Assembly: GCF_029227915.1 (NCBI RefSeq)
Contig: NC_079889.1
Location: forward strand, 10,354,001-10,418,000
DNA from: Hydractinia symbiolongicarpus
Taxonomy: Eukaryota > Cnidaria > Hydrozoa > Anthoathecata > Hydractiniidae
DNA: 64,000 nucleotides
Direction: 5' to 3'
Part shown: one piece after another, positions 46,303 to 56,993 of the stretch
Layout of the letters: every line of letters starts with the position of its first letter
How positions within the stretch are numbered: position 1 is the first letter of the stretch
The notes under the pieces: model-generated
What the model was told of the DNA's origin: nothing
Databases searched by the model: none
Seen by the model: the letters and a program-made list of their open reading frames with translations, nothing else
Translations under genes and position numbers: made by a program

Positions 46303-46905
46303 TAGATCTATCTTTACTAGTCCGCGAGGTCTGGACACCACAACCCGCGCGCGTAGATAAAATTTTTTGTGCATCTTAAAGCGCGATTGGTTATTGTTTG
46401 AGCTGTCAATCAATTATATCATAATGGCGGAGAGCCGATCAAAACACAAATTGTCGTGAGTTCTTTCTGCCTTGCAAAAATGTTTTATTTACGTGTTTAA
46501 TCAGAGTAAGAAAATCTTTTTTTTCACACATTTATTTCGAAATTACCTGTATATTGACTCTCTATTGGACAACGAAAATTATAAGACCAACCAACGGAAT
46601 ATTTTTTATCACTGTAACTATATTAGCTAGCTATGCATATTCATCACTGTAACTATATTAGCTACATACATGAAGTGTGCTTTTTTAGAAATTGCAAATG
46701 CACGTAGCTAGTGTGTTTGAGGAAATACGCTTATACAAGTTTCCCTTAACAGACCAAGTTATTTGTTTAATTTACACTACTAAATGTCGCAAAAATTCAT
46801 TGTAGCTAGCATTTCTTTGCAAGTTTTACAAGTATAGCTACCCCACACCCAGCCAGTAAACCATGGTTTTACCAGTAGGGCCTGACACTCATTGTTGTAA
46901 ACTTA

Positions 46906-47984
46906 TTATTATTGATGACTTAAAATCTGTCATCAATTCAAACTACCACCATCTATATGCGGATGATACAATAATTATTTCGTCTCATAAAAACTTGGAT
47001 ACCCTTGTCTCCCAGGTCGAGTTAGAACTTTCGCAAGTCGACCTCTGGCTGAATAATAACAAAATGACTATTAATACGGACAAAACTGAAACAATCTTTT
47101 TCGGGAACCACAGCCAGTTAAAAAAAGTTGAGAACAAAACTATCAACTATATGGGTATTCCTTTGAAGAGGAGCGAAAAAGTTAAATATCTTGGGGTAAC
47201 ATTTGATCAAAAAATGCAATGGGAAAAGCACATTAATGACATAAATAGAAAAATACTAATTAAATATTCTAAAATTAGAACCATTGCATCCTGTTTAACA
47301 CCTCACACAAAAAACCTTTTAATTAATGCACTTGTCATGCCATATTTCAACTACTGCTCCTCGGCATGGGCTTGTGCCACCCAAGGTAGATTGGGAAAAC
47401 TAGAAAAACGATTAAAATGTGTCCGTACCTTTCTTGGGAAAGAGAGGGAATATTCAATGAATAATTTACTCATCAAAAACGATGCCATATTAGTTTTCAA
47501 AGCCATGAATCACATTGCTCCTGATTACATGCGCTCAAAATTCCTTTTGACAAAAAACTGTCATAATCATCAAACAAGAGGAGCTTCAAAAAACAGGTTC
47601 ACACTTCCCTTGGTCAACACGGAATTTGGCAAAAAAGCCTTCCCATTTAGAGCTGCAAAAGTGTGGAATAATCTTCCAGACCAAGTGACCTGTGATGGAA
47701 GTCTGCTTTCGTTTAAGACTTCCATCTCTAAAGTATTTGGCAAATTCTAATGGAGATCACTTTTTAATTTTTTAATTTTTGTTTTTTATTCTTTTTCTTT
47801 TCAATTTTCACAGATTATAAATGTTACTATGTTTGATTGAGCTGAGGCAGTCTAAGGTTTATCATTTTTTGTTTCTTTTTTGTTCTAGTGGCCCCCAGTG
47901 GAAACAATCCACTAACTATAGGTTTTTGTGATTTTCTGGGCTAGCCACTTTAAATATTTATTATTATTATTATTATTATTATTT
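46906..47984 (+). mobile_element. 5'-truncated non-LTR retrotransposon (CR1/L2-like)
   Basis: Inserted between TAAACTTA and CATAGTTGC, which are contiguous in units 1 and 2. The open frame to 47750 encodes the C-terminal part of a reverse transcriptase: HLYADDTIIIS with the catalytic YADD, LWLNNNKMTINTDKTE, KVKYLGVTFDQKMQWEKHI, MPYFNYCSSAW, and the late LP...FGKKAFPFRAAKVWNNLP region. A 230-bp 3' UTR follows, then an ATT-repeat tail. Endonuclease and most of RT are absent, so the copy cannot move by itself. The long intact frame and clean junctions indicate a recent insertion. Assignment to CR1/L2 rests on the RT C-terminus and tail and is approximate. Confidence 0.85.
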
Positions 47985-49228
47985 ACATAGTTGCAACATA
48001 TTCTACTGTAAAATACAATCTAAGTTTGAAATGCGCTTACAGAAGATCAAATTTGTCAGTCTAGATATTTCAGTTGTAATTAACTGATAGTTTTCCAAAA
48101 ACTTGCCTCATGGTTCTGTAAAAATCAGGGATAACTCTTAAAGAGATTGTTGTGTAGCTAAAAACCAAATTTATGTAAAAAAGAAATTGTTTGATTTCGG
48201 AAAATTTTGGTTCAATGAGTTTTTCTAATACAAGGACAAAAAAATGTATTTAAAAACCACGAACCCTTTTTTGTCAAAGTCTGTAACAAACAGCCTTCAA
48301 CTTCAACTTTCAATATTCTTAGGGTAAGAGAGAACTATTTAATAAGAAGGCTTTGAAATGATTATCATCATTTAAATTAAAACTTTGAAGGTTATATATA
48401 AAATCAATGTATTTATACTGCACTAGTTAATAATTTTTGCGAAATATATAACAATTTGTGTTCTGTTTGTTAGCATTTTTTGTGATTTTATAACAAACAA
48501 TATGCAATAATGCTAATGGTACTCTCTGACTTCACATTTAGCTTTTTCGTATAATTTTGATTATTCAGAAATCTTTTACAGACATAAGAAAACATTGATT
48601 TGCATGTGCAATAAATCACTGGCATAAAGAAATCTGTGTGTGTGTGGAGGTGTACTCGTTTGATTGCAAATCTTTTACAAATTTGTCTGGCAGCATCCCT
48701 TTTTATACGCACATACACAATACAGCAATTATTATTAAAGCTAGCTGCACAATTGTGGAAAATTCACTAATACAAACAAGCAAATTTCCATTCAAATTTT
48801 GATCATGACTAAATTAACATACTGTATATAATCATGTGCATTTCATAAAAAGTTTTTTCGGACTAATTTAAGAAGGCTTTAGAACCCTCACCATCATTTT
48901 AATTAAAAATCTCCAAATATCAACTGTAATTCGCAGTTACCATCAACACAGTATCATTTTTAGGTTAGGTAAAGTCTTACGTAATGTCCTGAGTGCTATA
49001 GACCCACAAAATTTTAATTGCAATCATAGTGCTTCCCTAGACAGTCAATAGAATTTTCAGAATTTCTTTTGTTTGTGAAATGTGGACAAATACTTGTTAT
49101 TTTAGTAATCACAATTCTCAGAAAGAATAGAATCTCAGAGTTAAAGTTGTTTTGCAATGTTTCATATTTTGAAACTGTTGTACTTATCATAAATGGCTAC
49201 ATGTAAGGGCAATTTAAGGCTATATTTT

Positions 49229-49407
49229 AATACTAGTTGTTGCCCGTGGAAAAATCCACTGGTTCGCCCACCCTTTATACTTACCCGTCGCAACAAAGTG
49301 GATAAAAATAAATAGCATTTGACATTCGTTTTTCCGTAACATAATTTTCTAACTGAACGGGGGTCCGCGCAGAGACAGACAGACAACAGCTATTATTATA
49401 GAGAAGA
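49229..49407 (+). repeat. CCCGTGG-family dispersed repeat
   Basis: ACTAGTTGTTGCCCGTGG at the left, TTCGCCCACCCTTTATAC, CAGACAGACAACAGC and TATTATTATAGAGA at the right; a single monomer with a longer centre. Confidence 0.65.
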
Positions 49408-52000
49408 TTTTCTTTTTTCCACTAATAACTCCCAACCTTTACAAAAATCTCTGCACTGTTTAAGACAAATTATAAGGCAAATTATCAGCAACATTGTAAT
49501 ATTTTGTAGTGGTAGGAGTTATTAACCTTTCATGTGAGGTTCTGGTGTTTGTTGATTTGATTTTTTTCAGTGGGAGGTCTGATCCCTCTGCACGCTATAG
49601 CTAGGAAATTCTTGAGTTAACAAGTACTGTCAACTTCATATTTAAATTTCAGATCTTGTGTTTGCTCTTTGGCACTCTTTATGTGAGGCAGATCTAACTT
49701 ACTTCTGACTTGCATTTATATATATGGAAAAAACATCTCGGTATAAAAAGCACTCAAATAATGAAACTACTGAAAAATAAACATACACAAAATAGTTTCC
49801 TGTTTTTTTTAAAAAAGATGAAATGTGCTGAAAATTCCAGTGTTGCCTAATGAGCCTGCTTTTTTATACAGACATAACAGACAAAAAACACCTTTGAAAT
49901 TATATACAATGAAACTCTTGATCAACAAAGTCATTCCTCGTCTAACCATACAATACCTAAATATTTTTTTATAGGAACAAATCTCACTAGTGTTGCTGAG
50001 TAGCTTGGTTATACAATATCTGAACATGGTGACTAGTCAGTTGTAACAAGTAAGTCTTTCTTTTAATTCCACTCAAATTTTATTTGTTTTATTTTAACTA
50101 TTTCTAATGTGTAACAAACATAATTGTTGTAGAATACCAGGAAGACCCAAATTAAATCTCATTTTAATGCTTGCGTTATTTTTTAGAGAAACTGTCAAAA
50201 ACGTTCTAAATTTCCTTGATTGATTTATTTACTACTTAATTTTTCAGAAGAATGGGACCTCTTTATTCCTGTGTGTGTGATTTAAATGTGGGGGAAAGTG
50301 GAATAATGGTTAAACTCTTTCCAATAATCTTTCTGGTATAAAAATATATTTCTTAAAGCAGTTTTAAAAAACACGACCATCAGGTTTTGCTAAGAATAAG
50401 AACAGTTCCAGGCTCGATCATTCAGGCTAAAAGATTTTACAAAAACAGATTTAATTCTCCTTCTTCTAAAAAATGAGAATAACAAAAAACAACTATTCAC
50501 TGGATTTTTTGAAATTGCTGGCTTATTCTTTTTAATGTGCAGTAAACTTAAAGTAAAGAAGTAGCAGAAATGCAGAATGTTCAGTAAATTCTGAAGACCC
50601 ATAACTCTCAGGATTTTTTCATTGAACCAGTTTGAATATCTTTACTAAAAGTCATGCTACTAGCATATTTTTAATTTGTTACTACGGTGAAGTAAATCAA
50701 AAATGCATTTGTATATGCATGGAAGAGGTTTTATTAGTCAAGTCAATAAAACAATAAGTTTTATAATTTTATAATTTTAGTTCATCTTAAGGTGAATTTT
50801 TATATAGGTTTAGTTATGAGGGGAATTCGATTGTTGCATTCCAATATCGCATTTTGCATTATCAGGGTTACAATCAATCGCAAATAAACACTTTTTCCTC
50901 AACATTTCTTAAATTTCAGAACCAACAAAAAACATACCTTAAGAACTAAAATTTTCGGCGGAAAAACTTTAGGACGCAATTTTTTATTTCAACGGAAAAA
51001 ATTTTGGACAAGATTTACAAAGTCAAAAATGTATGGGAAGTCTTTTGAACGGGTTTTAACCAAATTTCAAAAGCAATGATGTCGGGAAATGACACAAAAA
51101 AAGAATAGAAGCATTTATAGTGTACATATATTATAACAAAATCTAAAGGAAGGGTCTTCAGGATCCAACTTTATAGATAGAGCCTCAGCATGTGTAAAAG
51201 TCACGAGAATTTTTTTTGTTTTTCTGATTACCCTATATATAATTTCTATGCGCTGGGCTTTTTTAAAAAAATTTAGAAAAAATAAAATTTTTGGACAAAA
51301 AAACTTTCGGCAGACGCAAATTTCGGACGGAAAAATTTTCGGACAAAAAAAATCAGAAAGTGTTTCCGTCTGAAATTTTCGGCATGAAAGTATTTTTTTC
51401 ATTTGTGTGTTTTCAAATTAACGAATTTCTTTTGACAATCGTCCACAGCTGAAATTGCTTAATAGCCGCTTAATGTTATTCAACTAATTTTCGTATTTCA
51501 TTTTATATAAAAATTTTGTTGCAAAAATTAACTTTTTTGTGTTGCTTGTGCTTTTGTACAGAACTGAAGTTGCTTAATTTTGTAAATCAAGTTTAGTTGC
51601 TTATAATCCGGTTGATTAGAAAAACAAAATCGCATATTGCTGATATTTCAGCAATATTGAAGACATGCTTTCTATTCAGTCGCTTTTTTAAAACGACTTT
51701 CAATGTTGCAAAGCTTTCCAAGCCCCACCTCTTTGTGTTTGATTTTAGGTGGAAAATCTCACTTGCTTAGACGGATATGACGGTCAATTATTATATTATT
51801 ATTATATTATTTTAAAAAAACACACAGGCTACTATAGATTGTGAAAAATCGTTTGAGATACAGAAATGTAGAAGTTAACTGTTAATATTATTAGTTTTTA
51901 GGCAAAGACTTACTTCTCTCATTTTAGGATACTGTGATTCTGTTTAATGAAACAATGAAGTTTCAGATCATGGAAAAAGTTGTCTACACATTTACAGTTG

Positions 52001-52029
52001 TGACGTCATCTTTACGGCTTGTGACGTCA
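52001..52029. promoter_or_regulatory. Two perfect CRE palindromes 21 bp apart
   Basis: TGACGTCA at 52001-52008 and 52022-52029, both preceded by TTG or CTTG, about 510-540 bp upstream of the VWC gene 1 ATG. These match the consensus for CREB/ATF-type bZIP factors. Function is inferred. Confidence 0.45.
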
Positions 52030-52539
52030 TAGCCAAAATAATAACACGTCGCAATGTGTGTCGTTTGGTTGCTCAAGTTCGTTAACCAGTTCTGATTTCA
52101 ACTGGCTTGATGTTCATTGTACACAGCCTGCGTCACTGATTATAGATGGAATTTGATATTAATAACAACTGCGTGCGTTTCAGGTGTTAAACGAGTGATC
52201 TTGGAGTGTCAGATGCCGAAGTTGTATTGATAGTAAATCTTCCTACTAACAAATCTTAAAAAGAGTTAATGGATGTCATTATTAGAGAGTAGAAACTCTA
52301 CTGTTTGAACTTCGAAAGAACGTAAAAAAAAAATTTATTTACGTTTCGGTACTCTGACATCTCCCTTTCAACAAGTGAATGGAAAACATCAAAATACAGG
52401 TCAAAAATTATATCGACTAAACATATGTTCGCGAATGAGGAAGTGACACATTGACGTACGTCGAAAGAGATTATGCCGAAAATGTACACACTTAATAACT
52501 TACAAAATTTAAACATGTACCAGGAAGTTGCGCACAATT

Positions 52540-55500
52540 ATGTTTCAGAAAGCTCAGCTTGCTTGCATACTTTTTCTTTTTGTTTACGTGCAATCGGGTA
52601 AGTAGTGTAACGGCCGAAATAAAGTCAGCCTAAATTTTAGTCGGCCTAAATTTTTTGTCGAACTAAATTAAGGCTTTTGTTTACCTTAAGTAAGTTTATT
52701 ACATATATGTAGCCATAATGAAAAAGTAATGTAGATCGTTATTTATAAGAAAAAAATCCAATTTTCGTGAGAATTGCTAATTTCGCAAATAGCAAGTTTA
52801 TCAATAATCCTCATGTGATTTAATTTTGTCAAGTTCTTATTTATCTAATTATACTTAATATAGGTCCTGTAAAAAAGCCGAAAATAGCCTCCAGAGCTTA
52901 CCCGTGTTTTGATCATCAAGGATCGCCAAAGAAGGTGAGTGTATATTTCTGAATTTATTCCGTTTTGCGACGGGTTTTCTATATCGGAGACATAAAAAAG
53001 AAAGTGCCGAAGCTGTAAATCGCGTATTTATTATCTTCCTATGTAAATCAGAAAAAAAAAGATTAGTGTCAATCTTTTTAAAAGAAGAAAAAGTATCCAG
53101 ATTTTGCGAGAATAAATTGTCGCTTTAATTTTGAGAATAGCGAGTTGCTGAAAAAATGTCTTACGAATTTTTATTTTCAATATTAATAGCAACTTGCAAA
53201 ATACTCTCGCGGGTAGAAACTTTCGCCTATCAAAAAAAAAAACGCGAATTTTATGGAAGAAACTTTTTCCTTTCGTGGTTTTAAAATTTTTAAAGGCAAA
53301 AAACTTTCGCAGGGCGGAAAACGTAAAAAAACGCGAAAGTTCCTGGCCTTAATAAAGTATGCGAAATTTGATTCCCTTAAAGTGAGATTTGATCATTGTT
53401 GCCAATTCTTTTTCTCCCTAGCCTATTCCTATCGGTGCACCATGGCAGACCGACAAATGCCATTTATCGACATGTATCGGAGTGGGAATAATAATGATAA
53501 GAACGTGCGCTGTACCTGGAATAACTTGCGGACCTGTAAGTACGCGTTTGTTATCACGATTGCAGACCTGTAAGTACGCGTTTGTTATCACGATTGCGGA
53601 CCTGTAAGTACGCGTTTGTTATCACAATTGCAGACCTGTAAGTACGCGTTTGTTATCACGATTGCGGACCTGTAAGTACGCCTTTGTTATCACGATTGCA
53701 GACCTGTAAGTACGCGTGTGTTATCACGATTGCAAACCTGTAGATACGGGTTTGTTATCACGATTGCAGACCTGTAAGTACGCGCTTGTTATCACGATTG
53801 CAGACCTGTAAGTACGCGTTTGTTAGTAAGATTGAACTATATTTACTGTGACTTCACTAGGATTAAAGTTTCATAATTTTGCTTTTAACTTGGCAGTCAA
53901 AGTAGACCCTAAACCTGTGGATTTAAAAATGTTTTATTTTATTGTGAACAAGAACATGGTGAAAAGTTATGGAAACAACAGTGCAAATGTGATATATTAA
54001 GTAAACACGCATATTAGTTTTACTGCACAGTTCTATGTTGACTGCGATGGGAAGCTAATTTTAGATTTAATCATAACAAATATATTTAAAAAAAGATTTG
54101 ACTATTTGAGTAAAATGTTATATCTGACGTCATTAGACTGGCGAGTGGTGTTTTTGTCTTTGTTATTTTCAACGGTCTTTAACTATAACGAGTAAGAATA
54201 TATGTAATAAGTGTCAGCGGTGACCACGTATTATAAGCGCAATGGAAACTGCACATTATTCGTAAACAACACTGCATTTTTTTTGTGGAATACACGATTT
54301 TTTTGTGAGCAACATATGATTTTGGTCAGATCTCAAGTTTCATATCTTTAGCCAATATCTAGATCGGATGCTGCGTGCGTTTCTTTTAGAATAACGTGTA
54401 TTTTTTCAAACACTGTACAATTCGTATATGACACTCTAATTCAGGCTCAACCTGGTGCACTTCTTATATGAAACTGTTTTTCTTGAAACACTGTACTTCT
54501 TTTTCAAAGCTGCACATTTTTTATACACATTTCTTATACACGCTTCTGATTATGGCACTGTACGTTTCTATGGAACACTGCACACACCTTTTGCAACATT
54601 TCACACTTATCAAACACTGGAATCTTCTTATACAAAACTCCGCATTTCTTTCCAAACGCTGATCTGTGCCTTGTCAAGCACTGCTTACTTTTTGTACAAC
54701 AGCGCACGTCTTATGTATCACTGTGAACTTCTTTTACAATACTGCACATCTTTTGAAGCACTACGCATTTCTTTTTTAACACTATACACTTTTTAAACAT
54801 CACTGTGTTCATCTTAAAAACATTTGACACTTATATAAAACACTCTCACCTTCTTATACAATATGGCACACTTCTTTTACAACGCTGTGCTTCCTTACTA
54901 ACACTGCATACTTCTACAACACTGCTGCCCAAATCTTATACAACACTGCACACTATGACACACTGCGCATTCTTTTTGCAAAACGAAACACTTCCTGTGA
55001 GATACTTTGCTCTTCTTATATAACACTACACTGCACTTCTTATGAAACTCTGCACACTTATGCAACACTCTGCTCTGCTGATGCAACACACAGAAATTAA
55101 ACATTAATGCGTCCTACTTTTGAGACACTTCCATATTTCTTACATAACACTGCACACTTCTTATTCAACACTGCACACTTCTTATACAACACTACACACT
55201 TCTTTTACAACACTGTACACTTCTTATACAACACTACACACTTCTTATACAACACTACACACTTCTTTTACAACACTGTACACTTCTTATACAACACTAC
55301 ACACTTCTTATACAACACTACACACTTCTTATACAACACTGCGCACTTCTTATACAACGCTGTGCACTTTTTTTATACAGCACTGCACACTTCTTATACA
55401 ACGCTGTGCACTTTTTTATACAACACTTCACACTTCTTATACAACACTGCGCACTTCTTATACAACGCTAGCACACTTCTTATACAACACTGCGCACTCC

Positions 55501-56993
55501 TTATACAACACTGCACAACTCTCATACAACACTTTACAATTCTTATACAACACTGCACAACTCTTATACAACACTGCACAACTCTTATACAACACTGTAC
55601 AATTCTTATACAATACTAGCACACTTATACATTGCTGCACAACTCTTATACAACACTGCACACTTCTTATACACCACTGCATACTACTTACGTAGAATTG
55701 TACACTTCTTATACAATACTGTGCATTTCTGATTAAGCACTGCATTCTTCTTATATAACACGCTGCTCTCCTTATACAACACTGAGTTTTTATACAAACA
55801 AGCACTTTTTATCAATACTGTGCACTATTTTTACAACGCTGTACACTTCCTATACAACACTGTGCACGTCTTACGTAACACTGCACTTTTTATACAACAC
55901 TGTTATTTCTTCTGCAACTGTGCGCACTTCTTATGAAACACTAGACTCCTCTGAAACATGACTGTGTACATCGTATAAAACACTGGATACTTCTTCTACA
56001 ACACTATAATATTTATGGGAAACTGTACACTTTCTATAAAACATCGTGCAACGCTCTGCACTTTTTATTAAAAACTGTACAATACTTATACTACACTGCG
56101 TACATCTTGTACAACACTGCACATAAGATCCAACAGATCTGAGATCTCTAATAAAAGAGAAGTTACCACTTGTCTTAAATATTTACGGCGTTATGCTCTA
56201 TGACGTTAAAGATTAAAATTGATGACTTCAATAAGGTGAAATGTATGAAATGCGTTTTTGATTCTCCATAATAATAGACCTTGTTTTATTCAAAGTTGCA
56301 ACTTTGTGCCAAGGATGCACGAAATATAAATGTTGGAAATATGCACAATGTGTAAAAACTGATAATGTACGACAGGCAAATCCGTGAATTTTTCCACGGG
56401 TTACCAACTAGTCTGTAGTAATAACCGTATTTTATCTGTCTGTTTATTAAAAAAAACAGGCACTAAAAAGAAATACGATACATAGGCGCATTTCTGGAGG
56501 TTTTGTTGTCAATTTAACTTCACAGCAACACATGAAAATAACTAGTTTAAATCCGAATTTTGAGTTTCATACTTTTGCCTTCGAACAGAGCGAAATGGAA
56601 ATCTCTTAATTTCAATTTTCACTATTGTGTCAGAAAGAAAGAGAAATCGAATTAATTAGCTATTGAGTTGAATTCAATTTAATTTTCACTTCGAACAGGA
56701 AAAAACAAAACATAATAGAGTCACGTGTTCAGAAAATGTATTCTCGCATGCACAGAGAAATTTCATTTCCGATCTTACCCGTCCGTGGCAAAACATATTG
56801 AAGTGGAAATGTGTCTTAAGTTGGTTATACAAATGTTAATGGTGATTATGGTTTGAAATGAGCATGATGTTACATTACGTTTTTCTTTTAGGGGCAATAT
56901 TTAAAGCAGAAGTCAAAACCAGGAAGTAAAGGAGACTGTTGCAAGTGCGAAAAACGTAGGGGATGTTTTCAAACAATATATTGTTATGAGTAA
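52540..56993 (+). CDS. Small secreted single-VWC-domain peptide 1 (4 exons)
   Basis: Exons: 52540-52597, 52864-52934, 53422-53535 and 56892-56993, all GT-AG, in frame, 345 nt, 114 residues. Residues 1-19 (MFQKAQLACILFLFVYVQS) are a signal peptide. The mature part has ten cysteines arranged as in single von Willebrand factor C domains: YPCF, W..DKC....C, MIRTC, GITC, then P...GDCCKC, plus two extra cysteines in the tail (GCFQTIYC). VWC domains are extracellular binding modules; single-domain forms include stress- or immunity-related peptides in arthropods, but the role here is unknown. Intron 3 (3.36 kb) holds copies of the exon-3 donor and a large 21-bp array. A GTAGGG just after GAAAAAC in exon 4 matches a real donor position in the paralogue. 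An out-of-frame ATG lies at 52515. Confidence 0.75.
53528..53833 (+). repeat. 34-bp minisatellite, 9 copies of a splice-donor segment
   Basis: GACCTGTAAGTACGC recurs at exact 34-bp spacing from 53531, 53565, 53599, 53633, 53667, 53701, 53735, 53769 and 53803. The first copy contains the last codons of VWC exon 3 and its donor (CCT then GTAAGTACG). Eight copies keep CCTGTAAGTACG; the seventh reads CCTGTAGATACG. Each unit therefore carries a candidate 5' splice site. Confidence 0.9.
54450..56125 (+). repeat. 21-bp tandem array, about 80 units
   Basis: Units containing CTTATACAACACTGCAC repeat every 21 bp. The centre (about 55140-55680) is highly uniform and both flanks are progressively degenerate, as expected for an array growing from the middle. 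The period is a multiple of three and the unit has no stop in several frames, so long artefactual ORFs appear on both strands with heptapeptides such as HTSYTTL, FLYNTAH and CCIRSVQ. It lies wholly in intron 3 of VWC gene 1. Confidence 0.92.
56365..56450. repeat. CCCGTGG-family fragment (junction of two monomers)
   Basis: GAATTTTTCCACGGGTTACC and CAACTAGT are followed by TAATAACCGTATTTTATCTG, the start of another monomer that is cut short. It lies in intron 3 of VWC gene 1. Confidence 0.6.

Larger units (their letters stand above)
43850..49094. repeat. sHSP tandem unit 3 (about 5.2 kb including a LINE insertion)
   Basis: Third copy; without the 1.08-kb insertion it is about 4.2 kb. Similarity to the other units ends at GACAAATACT near 49094. 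The flanks resemble unit 2, while the gene body (about 44590-46320) resembles unit 1. Confidence 0.85.
49095..52539. other. Gene-free stretch between the sHSP array and the VWC genes
   Basis: No supported exon. Contains a CCCGTGG-family copy (49229-49407), a degenerate patch at 50940-51390 with repeated TTTTCGGACAAAAAA and GGCGGAAAAA words, and two CRE palindromes at 52001-52029. Confidence 0.55.

Noticed and set aside
46863-46905. Upstream part of the LINE ORF as native RT sequence
   Set aside because: These bases belong to the sHSP unit; they are present at the same place in units 1 and 2 and are only fortuitously in frame.
54455-55805. Long repeat proteins (113 to 191 residues on plus, 115 on minus)
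   Set aside because: Artefacts of a 21-bp array whose period is a multiple of three; the array lies inside an intron of a well-supported gene.
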